From: Halodesulfurarchaeum formicicum
GTDB taxonomy: Archaea > Halobacteriota > Halobacteria > Halobacteriales > Halobacteriaceae
NCBI RefSeq assembly: GCF_001886955.1
Contig: NZ_CP016804.1
Location: 248,001-312,000, forward strand
Length of the DNA: 64,000 nucleotides
Direction of reading: 5' to 3'
Shown: piece by piece, positions 27,456-36,234 of the stretch
Position numbering within the stretch: position 1 is the first letter of the stretch
How the letters are laid out: each line of letters opens with the position of its first letter
Position numbers and translations under genes: made by a program
Notes under the pieces: model-generated
Databases searched by the model: none
What the model saw: the letters and a program-made list of their open reading frames with translations, nothing else
Told to the model about the DNA's origin: nothing

Positions 27456-28388
27456 ATGACATCCCAGCCAGGGGGGGACTCAGTCTGCCGGATCGACGTC
27501 GAGTTGCGGCCGACCGAACGGGTATTGCTGACTGACATCATCGGCCATCCGGTTTATGACACCCTGCGGGTGCTTCTGGATGAGGCCGGCGTGGATCAGG
27601 ACGCGATCACGCCGCGGATTCCCGGGGTTCACGTCGGCGGGTTCTGGGGACGATACGGGGCGGGTGGCCGGCCACAGGAGCGAGCCCTCTCGCCGACGGA
27701 GACCTATCGATTCCAGCTAGGAGTAATCGACCCGGAGATGATCCCCGTTTTCAGGCAGGTCTTCGATCAGGTCATCCCCGAGGGGGCCCAGCTGCCATAC
27801 TCCGGTGGCACCCTGGAGGTCGTCTCCGCGACCCAGGAGTACACCGACCGCCAGGCCCTGCTCGAACGGGCGGCAGCGGTCGATACCCAGGCTATGAACG
27901 TCTGGTTTCGAACACCGACCTGCCTCGAGGAGACAGAGACCCGCACGATGTGTCCCAGCCGTGGGCCGGTGTTTAGTTCGCTGCTCGAAAACTGGAATCG
28001 ATGGGCGCCGGACGAACTCGTCTTCGATATCGACCGTGACCGGATCGAGGAGGCGGTTCGCGGGCGCCCCCACTTCCGCACGTTCGAGAGCCACGGCGTG
28101 GCAGTGGCCCGTGACGATGAAACCGATGCGGTGCAGACCCGGGAGGGGTTCTCCGGTGGCGTGACCTACGAGTTCGCCGAGGCGAACGGGGCCCTCCAGA
28201 ATGCACTCGTCGCAGCGGCGCTTTTGGGCGAGATCGCCGGCGTGGGGTACTACCGTGATCGTGGCTGTGGGGACCTCTCGGTCAGGGTCGCCGGCGACGA
28301 TACGACTGGCCTCTCGCCGATCCCCTGGCTCGGTCCGTCCCCGCTTTCGATTCGCCCATCGCCGTTCCGGGATCAGGAGAGCCATTAG
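27456..28388 (+). CDS. Cas6-like RAMP endoribonuclease (orphan)
   Basis: A 310-residue protein resembling the pfam10040 type of CRISPR pre-crRNA nuclease. The middle has MNVWFRTPTCLEET followed by SRGPVFSSLLENWNRWAPDEL, the second-domain start of Cas6 RAMP proteins. The C-terminal half has GFSGGVTYEF (about 231-240) and the glycine-rich GVGYYRDRGCGDLSVR (about 261-276), which matches the Cas6 G-rich loop. Possible catalytic histidines are H27 and H60, but none can be assigned by eye. No other cas gene or repeat array is in the window. It is preceded by a palindromic operator-like site and followed by the unrelated VOC gene. Confidence 0.75.
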   Translation: MTSQPGGDSVCRIDVELRPTERVLLTDIIGHPVYDTLRVLLDEAGVDQDAITPRIPGVHVGGFWGRYGAGGRPQERALSPTETYRFQLGVIDPEMIPVFRQVFDQVIPEGAQLPYSGGTLEVVSATQEYTDRQALLERAAAVDTQAMNVWFRTPTCLEETETRTMCPSRGPVFSSLLENWNRWAPDELVFDIDRDRIEEAVRGRPHFRTFESHGVAVARDDETDAVQTREGFSGGVTYEFAEANGALQNALVAAALLGEIAGVGYYRDRGCGDLSVRVAGDDTTGLSPIPWLGPSPLSIRPSPFRDQESH

Positions 28389-28410
28389 CCCCGGGACCCA
28401 ATCCTCGCGT

Positions 28411-29253
28411 ATGACCCAGTTCCTGCCAGCACAGACCCGACCGGGACGTCTCTCTCTTGCCGTCGCGGATCCCTACGCCGTCAGTTCCTTCTACCAGGAC
28501 GTCGTCGGGCTGGACCAGTTCGGGTACACGGAGTCCTCGGCTACCCTCGGGGCCGGCGAGACGCCGCTCGTGGAACTCACGGACGGGAGCGATCGGGAGC
28601 CCCGAACCGACGCCCAGGCGGGCCTCTATCACGTGGCCTTCCGCTACCCGTCTCAGGAGGCGCTCGGTGCCGCTCTCCACCGCGTCGAGAGCCTCTATCG
28701 GCTCGACGGCGCGACCGACCACGGTGTGACCCACTCGCTGTATCTCACGGATCCCGCGGGCAATGGCGTGGAACTCTTCGTCGACCAGCCCCGTGCTGAC
28801 TGGCCCGAAAACGAAGCCGGCGAGGTGACGATGCAGACCCAGCCGCTCGATCTGGATGCCCTGCGTGGGGCTGGCGAACCCGAGACCGACGCCCCGGCGG
28901 GGACGACGATCGGGCACTTCCATCTGGAGGTCACCGATCTGGCTGGGGCGACCGAATTCTATCGTGACGGGTTGGGGCTCGATATCTCCCGTGAGATCGG
29001 CGACATGGCCCGGTTTCTCGCCGTCGGGGACGCCCACCATCACCTCGGGCTCACGACCTATCAGGAGCGGACCGAGCCCGCGACTGGCCGGGGGCTGGAC
29101 TGGATCGAGTTTCTCACACCGACCGAGGCCGCCCTCGAGGCGGCCCGCGAGCGATTCGAGGCGATCGGGGTCGCTGTCGAAAGCCGGGAAAACGGTTTCG
29201 CGGTGACCGACCCCGACGGGATCGGGGTTCGACTGTCCCTGGCTGATCAGTGA
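28411..29253 (+). CDS. Two-module VOC family protein (glyoxalase/extradiol dioxygenase-like)
   Basis: A 280-residue protein with two vicinal-oxygen-chelate modules (about 8-125 and 165-278). Candidate metal ligands include H78 in GLYHVAFRY, E125 in NGVELFVDQ, and H169/H171 in IGHFHLEV. The plan is like catechol 2,3-dioxygenase or CatE-type proteins, but no aromatic pathway genes are nearby, so the substrate is not assigned. It starts 22 bases after the Cas6-like gene stop, and its end overlaps the moaB end by seven bases in convergent orientation. Confidence 0.82.
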   Translation: MTQFLPAQTRPGRLSLAVADPYAVSSFYQDVVGLDQFGYTESSATLGAGETPLVELTDGSDREPRTDAQAGLYHVAFRYPSQEALGAALHRVESLYRLDGATDHGVTHSLYLTDPAGNGVELFVDQPRADWPENEAGEVTMQTQPLDLDALRGAGEPETDAPAGTTIGHFHLEVTDLAGATEFYRDGLGLDISREIGDMARFLAVGDAHHHLGLTTYQERTEPATGRGLDWIEFLTPTEAALEAARERFEAIGVAVESRENGFAVTDPDGIGVRLSLADQ

Positions 29254-29831
29254 TCGGCGTGGCCCGCTCGCTGGGCCAGGCCCACGAGGTGCCCGATTTC
29301 TGGGAGAATAATCGCTTCGAGCCCGAGTTCGACGGCGTCGACGCTCCCGGGGAGCACGAAGACGGGGACGCCGTCGGCGACGCCGGCGGTGGCCCGGGTG
29401 GCGACGACCCGTGAACCGATCTCCGCTTTCGATTCCTGGCGGAAGAGTTCCCCGAATCCCGGCAGGTGCTTGTCGAAGAGCGGCCCGACGGCCTCGACGG
29501 TCACGTCGTCCGGTGTGACTCCGGTGCCACCCGTGGTGATCAGCACGTCGACGTCGCCGCGGTCGATGAGGTGATTCGCGACCGTCTGGATGCGATCGCC
29601 GTCGTCCCGGACCAGTTCGCGAGTGACGACTTCGTGGCCCGCCGATTCGAGTTCGTCCCGGATCGCTTCGCCACTGGGATCGTCATCGAGGGTTCGCGAG
29701 GACGAGACAGTGAGAATTGCCGCGCCCACGGTTTCCCGGTCGTGGGCGTGGTGATCGTGGTCGTGTGTCGCCGAGTCGCTCGTCGACTCGGTGTCACCGC
29801 GTTGGGTGTCCCGCTTTTGAAAGTCGACCAT
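29247..29831 (-). CDS. moaB: MoaB/Mog-type molybdopterin adenylyltransferase
   Basis: A 194-residue protein of molybdenum cofactor synthesis, expected to adenylylate molybdopterin. Residues 36-190 are the MoCF-biosynthesis fold: AAILTVSSSRTLDDDPSG, LITTGGTGVTPDDVTVEAV (about 97-115), and VFVLPGSVDAVEL. An N-terminal His/Asp-rich tail of about 34 residues (THDHDHHAHDRE) is unusual and might bind metal. It is divergent from the downstream idi only through position, with separate transcription. Confidence 0.9.
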   Translation of the reverse strand: MVDFQKRDTQRGDTESTSDSATHDHDHHAHDRETVGAAILTVSSSRTLDDDPSGEAIRDELESAGHEVVTRELVRDDGDRIQTVANHLIDRGDVDVLITTGGTGVTPDDVTVEAVGPLFDKHLPGFGELFRQESKAEIGSRVVATRATAGVADGVPVFVLPGSVDAVELGLEAIILPEIGHLVGLAQRAGHADH

Positions 29832-29854
29832 AACGCGTCTTTGGTTGCCCCGCC

Positions 29855-30424
29855 CTAAGTGCTATCGCCGCGGAAGTCCCGGCGCATCGCGATGTCGAAC
29901 CAGGGGCAGGTTCGAAGCTGGCGGTAGTTCCGGGGGTTCTCCCAGAGGTCCTCGTAGTCGACCCAGAGGGTGCCTCCGACCTCCTCGGGGTCCGGGTCGA
30001 GGGTGGGATCAGTTACGGTTGCGGTGAGCACCGCACAGACCTCCCACTCCAGCCCCTCATCGAGGTAGTAGCGTTTGTATTCGAACCGGTCGGTGATTTC
30101 CAGGTCGCCGTACTGGTCGGGAGTCACCCCGAGTTCCTCCTCCAGGCGCTCTTCGGTGGCTTCGATCTGGGTCTGTCCCTCGGTGGGATGGGAGGCGACG
30201 GTGCCGTCCCAGTGGGTGTCCCAGAGCCGTTTGTTCCGGGCGCGCTGGGCCAGCAGGACCCGTCCCTGCTCGTCGAAGAGCATACAGGTAAAGGCGCGAT
30301 GGCGGATGCCGTCACCGGTGTGGGCCTCCAGGCGGTCGACGAGGCCCTGTGGCTCGTCGTCCGCGTCGACTGCGATCACTTCCTCGCCGCCCGACCGCTC
30401 TTTCGGGGCGCTCTGATCGGTCAT
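29855..30424 (-). CDS. Type 1 isopentenyl-diphosphate delta-isomerase family (catalytic Cys absent)
   Basis: A 189-residue Nudix-fold protein aligned by eye to E. coli IDI-1. Metal ligands are kept: H35, H42, H79, E126 and E128. The position of the essential cysteine (NSVCGHP in E. coli) reads GTVASHP, so Cys is replaced by A77. Type 1 IDI converts IPP to DMAPP for isoprenoid lipids and carotenoids. With this change, activity is uncertain and another substrate or a different proton donor is possible. The start at 30424 gives the family length. It lies between moaB and the Lrp gene, all on the same strand. Confidence 0.82.
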   Translation of the reverse strand: MTDQSAPKERSGGEEVIAVDADDEPQGLVDRLEAHTGDGIRHRAFTCMLFDEQGRVLLAQRARNKRLWDTHWDGTVASHPTEGQTQIEATEERLEEELGVTPDQYGDLEITDRFEYKRYYLDEGLEWEVCAVLTATVTDPTLDPDPEEVGGTLWVDYEDLWENPRNYRQLRTCPWFDIAMRRDFRGDST

Positions 30425-30465
30425 GGATTGGCCAACGACCACCCCGGATTTGTAGTCACCGGTCC

Positions 30466-30879
30466 TCACCCGCGGGTCTCTTCGAGGATCAGTCGGGTCT
30501 TGGTCGAGCGGACCTCCGCTTGCTCCCGCGTGCGAGTGATGAGTTCGTTCACCCGCTCGGTGTCCATCGCGTCGACGATCAACACCATGTCCTCCTCGCC
30601 GGAGACCTGCCAGACGAAATCGACTTCCGTCCACTCGGCCATCCGCTCGGCCAGTGCCTGGGTGTCGACGTCGACGGCGACCGACACTTCGACCATCGAT
30701 TTCACGTTGCCCGTGCGGGTCGCGATGGTGAACCGCTCGATCGTGCCGTTCTCGAGCAGCCGATCGACCCGGTTGCGAACGGTCCCCTCCGAGACATCGA
30801 GCATGTCGCCGATTTCGGTGTAGGGGGTCCGGGAGTCCTGTCGAAGCAGGGCCAGAATTTCCCGGTCGAGGTCGTCCAT
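30466..30879 (-). CDS. Lrp/AsnC family transcription regulator
   Basis: A 137-residue regulator with an N-terminal helix-turn-helix (LDREILALLRQDSRTPYTEIGDMLDVSEGTVRNRVDRL) and a C-terminal RAM ligand domain (VEVSVAVDVDTQ, VSGEEDMVLIVDA). Lrp proteins bind amino acids such as glutamine and act as octamers or dimers on palindromic AT-rich sites. It is divergent from carA with 96 bases between starts, and this gap contains an inverted repeat at 30918-30938, so it may control carA and itself. The ligand is not assignable. Confidence 0.92.
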   Translation of the reverse strand: MDDLDREILALLRQDSRTPYTEIGDMLDVSEGTVRNRVDRLLENGTIERFTIATRTGNVKSMVEVSVAVDVDTQALAERMAEWTEVDFVWQVSGEEDMVLIVDAMDTERVNELITRTREQAEVRSTKTRLILEETRG

Positions 30880-30911
30880 GTTCCACTCTCCGTCGCCTGG
30901 CCGAAAACTGT

Positions 30912-30938
30912 TTCGAATTTCGTAATTCCGCTACGAAA
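30912..30938. promoter_or_regulatory. Likely Lrp operator and carA upstream motif
   Basis: TTCGAATTTCG (30912-30922) overlaps the inverted repeat TTTCGTA-N7-TACGAAA (30918-30938). It lies between the lrp and carA starts, just upstream of the carA box A (CTTATATT, about 30945-30952). The same 11 bases occur before carB at 35954-35964. Confidence 0.6.
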
Positions 30939-30975
30939 GCAAGCCTTATATTCTCCGCAGCGTTTGAATCTCGTA

Positions 30976-32043
30976 ATGTCGGACGCCTACATCGCCCTGG
31001 AGACCGGGGAGGTCCTCGAGGGTCGCGCCAGGTCGCCCGGGGAGACCCACGGCGAACTTGTCTTCACCACGCCGTATACCGGCTACGAGGAGAGCCTGAC
31101 CGACCCCTCTTACGAGGCCCAGGTACTGACCTTCGCCTACCCGCTGATCGGCAACTACGGCGTCCGAGCGGAGCGCTTCGAGTCCGATCGTGTCCATCCC
31201 AGCGCGGTCGTCGCCCGCGAACTCACCGACGACGTCGCCGTGTGGCTTCAGGAGGAGGGGATTCCCGCCGTCGACTCGGTAGACACGCGGGATCTCGTCC
31301 TGGACATTCGTGACGGCGGCGCGATGCAGTGTGGTATCGCCGCCGGTCCCGATGCGACTCCCGAAAAGGCCCGGGAGCAACTCTCGGTCTGTCCACACAT
31401 GAGCGACATTTCGGACATCGGGGACATGGTCAGCGTCGACGACGTCGAGGTGTATCCCGCGGAGGGGGATGGGCCGACCACCGCGTTGATCCACTGTGGA
31501 ACGAAAAAGAGCATCATCTCCTCGCTGAACGAGCGTGGCTCGGACGTCCACGTCTTCCCACACGACGTCGCGCCTGCCGAGATCGAAGCGCTGGACCCGG
31601 ACCTGCTCTTCATCTCGAACGGGCCGGGCGACCCGGCCAACTACGAGGCCACCCAGTCCCTGGTCGAGCACTTCCTCGGTGATATCCCCATCGCAGGCAT
31701 CTGTCTGGGGATGCAGATCGTCGCCAACGCGGTCAACGGCGAGACCGAGAAGATGGAGTTCGGCCACCGGGGGGTCAACCAGCCCGTCCTGGACGAGCGC
31801 ACCGGCCAGGTCGTCATGACGACCCAGAATCACGGCTACATGGTTTCGGATGCCGGGGACCTGGACGTGACCCAGATCAACGTCAACGACGACACGCCGG
31901 AGGGTGCCGAATCCGTCGACATGGACGTCATCACCCGCCAGTACCACCCCGAGGCCCATCCCGGCCCCCACGATACGCTTGGCTTTTTCGACGACGTGCT
32001 CTCGATGGCCGCGGCCGGCGCCCATCCCGAAGCGACCCAGTAG
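30976..32043 (+). CDS. carA: Carbamoyl-phosphate synthase small (glutaminase) subunit
   Basis: A 355-residue subunit that hydrolyses glutamine and passes ammonia to CarB for carbamoyl phosphate, the precursor of arginine and pyrimidines. The N-terminal CPSase domain (TGEVLEGRARS, FTTPYTGYEESLTDPSYE) is followed by a class I amidotransferase with nucleophile C244 in AGICLGMQ and QYHPEAHPGPHD. The ATG at 30976 is 25 bases from a box A. carB is 650 bases further on but on the opposite strand, so the two subunits are transcribed convergently. Confidence 0.96.
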   Translation: MSDAYIALETGEVLEGRARSPGETHGELVFTTPYTGYEESLTDPSYEAQVLTFAYPLIGNYGVRAERFESDRVHPSAVVARELTDDVAVWLQEEGIPAVDSVDTRDLVLDIRDGGAMQCGIAAGPDATPEKAREQLSVCPHMSDISDIGDMVSVDDVEVYPAEGDGPTTALIHCGTKKSIISSLNERGSDVHVFPHDVAPAEIEALDPDLLFISNGPGDPANYEATQSLVEHFLGDIPIAGICLGMQIVANAVNGETEKMEFGHRGVNQPVLDERTGQVVMTTQNHGYMVSDAGDLDVTQINVNDDTPEGAESVDMDVITRQYHPEAHPGPHDTLGFFDDVLSMAAAGAHPEATQ

Positions 32044-32108
32044 GCGGTTTTGTCCCCCGAATGGGGACAGCCGGTGGCCTTTACTCCGCGCAGTCGAATC
32101 GTGTGCTG

Positions 32109-32669
32109 ATGGCACACGAGTACGAGGAACACGTCCGCGAACAGCGCCAACAGAAGGAGGAGTACTTCGCGGAGAGCCCACGGTCGCCGATTCCGCGCTC
32201 GGCCCAGGCCGACTTTGCGGGCCTGGAGTACTTCCCGGTCGATCCCTCGATGCGTTTCGAGGCCGAACTCCACGAGCACGCAGACCCCGAGAGCCTGACC
32301 GTCGAGACCACGGCCGGCAACGCCCAGGAGTACCTGCGCTGGGGTGAGTTCCACCTGGAGATCGAGGGTGAGACGGTGACGATCCAGGCGTACAAGGGCG
32401 ATCCGTCCGAGGATCGACTCTGGGTTCCCTTCCGGGACGAGACGAACAGCGAGGAGACCTACGGCGCGGGCCGGTATCTCGACCTCGAACGGGACCGACA
32501 CTACGAGGACGGCACGTGGCTCATCGACTTCAACATGGCCTACAACCCGACCTGTGCGTACAACGAGGCCTACGAGTGTCCGTTGATCCCGACCGAGAAC
32601 TGGCTCGACGTGCGGATCGAAGCGGGCGAGAAGGCCTATCCGGACGAACCTCACGCCCCGGACCGCTAA
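32109..32669 (+). CDS. DUF1684 family protein
   Basis: A 186-residue protein with the DUF1684 hallmarks: FPVDPSMRFEAEL in the middle, RLWVPFRDETNSEETYGAGRYLDL, then FNMAYNPTCAYNEAYECPLIPTENWLDVRIEAGEK at the end (named here by its key residues N, Y, N, P, C, Y, E). The family is found in bacteria and archaea and its biochemical role is not established. The ATG at 32109 begins MAHEYEEHV. It lies between carA and the convergent carB and ends one base before the carB stop. Confidence 0.85.
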   Translation: MAHEYEEHVREQRQQKEEYFAESPRSPIPRSAQADFAGLEYFPVDPSMRFEAELHEHADPESLTVETTAGNAQEYLRWGEFHLEIEGETVTIQAYKGDPSEDRLWVPFRDETNSEETYGAGRYLDLERDRHYEDGTWLIDFNMAYNPTCAYNEAYECPLIPTENWLDVRIEAGEKAYPDEPHAPDR

Positions 32670-35600
32670 CTACTCCAGGCCCCACTTCGCGGTGCGCTTT
32701 GGCCGTTCGGAGACCGATTCGATGTCCAGGGGTTCGTCCTGGGCCTCGATGGCGGCGAGGGCGGCCTTCGCCGAGGGATAGGTCGAGAAGTAGGTAACGT
32801 CTTGCTCCACGGCGACCTGGAGCGGGTCCCGATTCCGCGAGATGATCAGATCGATCTCCCCGGATTCGATGGCCGCCTCGAAGTCCGATTCGTCCTCGAA
32901 GTCCGCGATGGCAAAGTGCCGGGCGTAGCCCTCGATGAGCTCCCGGCCGGCGGGGCTGTCCCGATCGGGGAACTCGGGGTTGTTCAGGTCGATCAGCGCC
33001 GTGCCCTCGGTCGGGATCGGCTTGTTGATCGCCATCTGGGACTTCTGGTAGGCCTTGGCCCAGGTGTCTGCCGTGCCCATGACCTCGCCGGTGGATTTCA
33101 TCTCCGGGCCCAGGGTCGGATCGGACCCAGGGAGCCGATCGAAGGGCAGCACGACCTCCTTCACCGACACCTGTTCGGGGATCTGCTCTTCGATGCCCTG
33201 CTCGGCCAGGGACTGCCCGGCCATGACCTTCGCGGCGATCTTCGCGATGGGCACGCCCGTGGCCTTCGAGATGAACGGCACCGTCCGGGAGGACCGGGGA
33301 TTGGCCTCCAGGACGTAGACGGTGTCGTCCTGGATCGCCAGTTGGACGTTGAGCAGGCCGACGGTCTCCAGGGCCGTCGCGATGTCCTCGACGACCTCCC
33401 GGACGCGGGCCATCGTCGCGTCGTCCAGGTTCTGTGGCGGGATCATCACCGCGGAGTCCCCGGAGTGCACCCCGGCGGACTCGATGTGTTCCATCACGCC
33501 GCCGATGAGCACGTCCGTGCCGTCCGCGACGGCGTCCACGTCGAGTTCGATGGCTCCCTCCAGATAATCGTCGACGAGGATCGGTTTCTCGGGGGAGACC
33601 CGAACGGCCTCCTCGATGTAGGACTTGAGCTCGGTGTCGTCGTAGACGACCTCCATCGCCCGGCCACCGAGGACGTAACTCGGCCGGACCAGCACGGGAT
33701 AGCCGATCTCGTGGGCCAGGTCGAGTGCCTCGGTTTCGTTGGTGGCCGTTCCGCCGGCGGGCTGTTCGACGCCCATCTCGTCCATCAGGACGTTGAATCG
33801 GTCGCGGTCCTCCGCCAGATCCATCGCCTCGACGCTGGTGCCAAGCAGTTCACAGTCCAGGTCCCGGCGTTCGATCTCCGCGGCCAGCGGATCGCCGATG
33901 TTCACGGAGGTCTGCCCGCCGAACTGTACCATCACGCCGTCCGCGTTCGTGGCCTCGATGACGTCCGCGACCTCCTCGGCGGTGATCGGCTCGAAGAACA
34001 GGCCGTCGGAGGTGTCATAGTCGGTCGAGACGGTCTCGGGGTTGTTGTTGACGATGTGGGTCTCGATGCCCGCCTCCCGCAGCGCCCGAACCGCGTGGAC
34101 GGTCACGTAGTCGAACTCCACACCCTGTCCGATCCGAATCGGGCCCGCTCCCACGATGACGACACTCTCGACGTCCGGGTCGGTCTGGACCTCCTCGCGG
34201 GTGCGTTCGCTCGGGGACCGGGAGGAGTAGTAGTACGGCGTGGAGGCCGCGAACTCTCCCGCACAGGTGTCGACCTGCTTGAACGTCCGGGGGAGCCCTT
34301 CGGCGTGGGCGGTCTCGACGCTGACTTCCGGGTTCGGCTCCGTGCCTGGGAGATCGACCTCGGTCGGGCCGACCCCGCCACCGGTGGCGGTGAGGTCGGG
34401 TTCGCCGCTCGTCGCCATCGCTGCGGCCTCGGCGTCGGTGAAGCCGGTCTCGATGGCCGTCTCGAAGTCGCCGGCTGCGGCGTCGATGGCAGCCGCGGCG
34501 ACGTTCTCGAAGCGCTCGATGTACCACTCCTCGATGCCGGTCCACTCGACGATCTCCGCGGAGGAGTAGCCCCGCTCGAAGGCCTCGAAGATGGCGTAGG
34601 GCCGATCCGGGGTCGGCCGCTCCAGGTGGTTCTCGATTAGCTGTTCGTCCGAGACCGTCCCCCAGTCGACGGCGGGGACGTACTCCGTCGAGCGCAGGGC
34701 CTTGAGCAGGGACTCCTCGAAGGTCCGGCCGATGGCCATCGCCTCGCCGGTCGATTTCATGGCCGTCGAGAGCTCGAAGTCCACCTCGGGGAACTTGTCT
34801 TTGGGCCACCGGGGGACCTTGGTGACCACGTAATCGATGGCCGGCTCGAAGGCGGCGGTGGTCTCGCCGGTGATCTCGTTTTCGATCTCGTGGAGTTTCT
34901 TGCCCAGTGCGACCTTCGCGGTCACCCGGGCGATGGGGTAACCGGTCGCCTTCGAGGCCAGCGCGGAGGATCGGGAGACACGTGGGTTGACCTCGACGAC
35001 CCGGTACTCCCCGCCGGGGGTACCGTCGTCGTGCCAGGCGAACTGGATGTTACAGCCGCCCTGGATGCCCAGATCGCGGATGACCTCCAGTGCCGCATCC
35101 CGCATCTCCTGGTGGCCCTCGTCGGGGATGACCTGACTCGGGGTCACGACCATGGACTCGCCGGTGTGGATCCCCATCGGGTCCAGGTTCTCCATGTTAC
35201 AGATGATGATCGTGGAGTCCGCGGCGTCACGCATCACCTCATACTCCAGTTCGACCCAGCCGTCGATGGACTCGGTGATCATCACCTCGTGGTTCCGCGA
35301 GAGATTCAGACCGCGTTTCACCCGCTGGTGGAGTTCGTCCATGTCGTGGACGACCCCCGATCCCTGCCCGCCCAGGGTGTAGGTCGTGCGCATGATGACC
35401 GGGAGCCCGCCGACCGAGTCGACGGCGTCCTCGATCTCGTCCATGGATTCGATGGTGACCGATTTCGGGACCGGCTGATCGAGGTTCTGCATCCGGTCGC
35501 GGAACTGCTCGCGGTCCTCGGTCGCGTAGATCGTATCGAGTGGGGTCCCCATGATCTCCACGTCGTGTTCCTCGAGGACGCCCTGTTCGGCCAACTCGGC

Positions 35601-35888
35601 GGTGACGTTCAGACCGGTCTGGCCGCCCAGCCCGGCGATGACGCCATCCGGACTTTCCTTCCGGATGACCTCCGCGATGGCCTCGGTGGTGATCGGCTCG
35701 ATGTAGACCTTATCGGCCATCTCGGGGTCGGTCATGATCGTCGCCGGGTTGGAGTTCACGAGGACGACCCGGACGCCCTCCTCCTGGAGGGCTCGGCAGG
35801 CCTGTGCACCGGAGTAGTCGAACTCGGCAGCCTGTCCGATCTGGATCGGCCCACTTCCGATGAGAAGTACGGTCCGGTCGTCTGGCAT
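32670..35888 (-). CDS. carB: Carbamoyl-phosphate synthase large subunit
   Basis: A 1072-residue synthetase made of two homologous ATP-grasp halves (about 1-550 and 551-930) and a C-terminal MGS-like regulatory domain. Repeated features include LLIGSGPIQIGQAAEFDYSG and VIVGAGPIRIGQGVEFDY at the start of each half, VNSNPATI and VNNNPETV, and AGLGGQTGLN and VQFGGQTSVN. The length is canonical. The ATG at 35888 matches the family start. A box A (CTTATTAC) lies about 22-29 bases upstream, and the motif shared with carA lies 66 bases upstream. Confidence 0.97.
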   Translation of the reverse strand: MPDDRTVLLIGSGPIQIGQAAEFDYSGAQACRALQEEGVRVVLVNSNPATIMTDPEMADKVYIEPITTEAIAEVIRKESPDGVIAGLGGQTGLNVTAELAEQGVLEEHDVEIMGTPLDTIYATEDREQFRDRMQNLDQPVPKSVTIESMDEIEDAVDSVGGLPVIMRTTYTLGGQGSGVVHDMDELHQRVKRGLNLSRNHEVMITESIDGWVELEYEVMRDAADSTIIICNMENLDPMGIHTGESMVVTPSQVIPDEGHQEMRDAALEVIRDLGIQGGCNIQFAWHDDGTPGGEYRVVEVNPRVSRSSALASKATGYPIARVTAKVALGKKLHEIENEITGETTAAFEPAIDYVVTKVPRWPKDKFPEVDFELSTAMKSTGEAMAIGRTFEESLLKALRSTEYVPAVDWGTVSDEQLIENHLERPTPDRPYAIFEAFERGYSSAEIVEWTGIEEWYIERFENVAAAAIDAAAGDFETAIETGFTDAEAAAMATSGEPDLTATGGGVGPTEVDLPGTEPNPEVSVETAHAEGLPRTFKQVDTCAGEFAASTPYYYSSRSPSERTREEVQTDPDVESVVIVGAGPIRIGQGVEFDYVTVHAVRALREAGIETHIVNNNPETVSTDYDTSDGLFFEPITAEEVADVIEATNADGVMVQFGGQTSVNIGDPLAAEIERRDLDCELLGTSVEAMDLAEDRDRFNVLMDEMGVEQPAGGTATNETEALDLAHEIGYPVLVRPSYVLGGRAMEVVYDDTELKSYIEEAVRVSPEKPILVDDYLEGAIELDVDAVADGTDVLIGGVMEHIESAGVHSGDSAVMIPPQNLDDATMARVREVVEDIATALETVGLLNVQLAIQDDTVYVLEANPRSSRTVPFISKATGVPIAKIAAKVMAGQSLAEQGIEEQIPEQVSVKEVVLPFDRLPGSDPTLGPEMKSTGEVMGTADTWAKAYQKSQMAINKPIPTEGTALIDLNNPEFPDRDSPAGRELIEGYARHFAIADFEDESDFEAAIESGEIDLIISRNRDPLQVAVEQDVTYFSTYPSAKAALAAIEAQDEPLDIESVSERPKRTAKWGLE

Positions 35889-35953
35889 TACCGATGAAAA
35901 CCCGCACATCGTAATAAGTCCGGCGATAGATTCCAGTTTTCGCAACTCGATTT

Positions 35954-35964
35954 CGAAATTCGAA
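35954..35964 (-). promoter_or_regulatory. carB upstream motif shared with carA
   Basis: Read in the carB direction this is TTCGAATTTCG, identical to 30912-30922 before carA and in the same orientation relative to its gene. It is 66 bases from the carB ATG, compared with 54 bases for carA, and in both cases sits upstream of box A. Confidence 0.5.
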
Positions 35965-35965
35965 G

Positions 35966-36211
35966 TCAGTGGGTCAGCACGAGCAGTTTCTCTCCCGTGC
36001 GGGCCAGACAGATCGGTCCGGACGGCGGCGTCTGGAAGGAGTGGACCGCATTTTCGGTCACCAGCAGTCGCTCGAAGGGTTCGCCGCAGGCCGGGCAGGC
36101 ATACTCCGCGCGGTTTTCGAGCAGCGTCCGCTCCCCGTCCTGGCGAAGCAACTTGAGCCCGTGGCGATAGTCGTGGATCGAAAAGCCGTCTGACAGGTCA
36201 AGGGTCTCCAT
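35966..36211 (-). CDS. Small zinc-ribbon-like protein (DUF7385-like)
   Basis: An 81-residue protein beginning METLDLSDGFSIHDYRHGLKLLRQDG, with one CPAC-GEPFERLL pair near the middle and a C-terminal CLAR. The single CxxC resembles half of a zinc ribbon. Short proteins of this pattern are conserved in haloarchaea (DUF7385) with no known role. Its end lies two bases from the carB upstream motif, so it is upstream of carB on the same strand and might be cotranscribed. Confidence 0.72.
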   Translation of the reverse strand: METLDLSDGFSIHDYRHGLKLLRQDGERTLLENRAEYACPACGEPFERLLVTENAVHSFQTPPSGPICLARTGEKLLVLTH

Positions 36212-36234
36212 CGATTGTAGTGTGTTTGTCCCCG

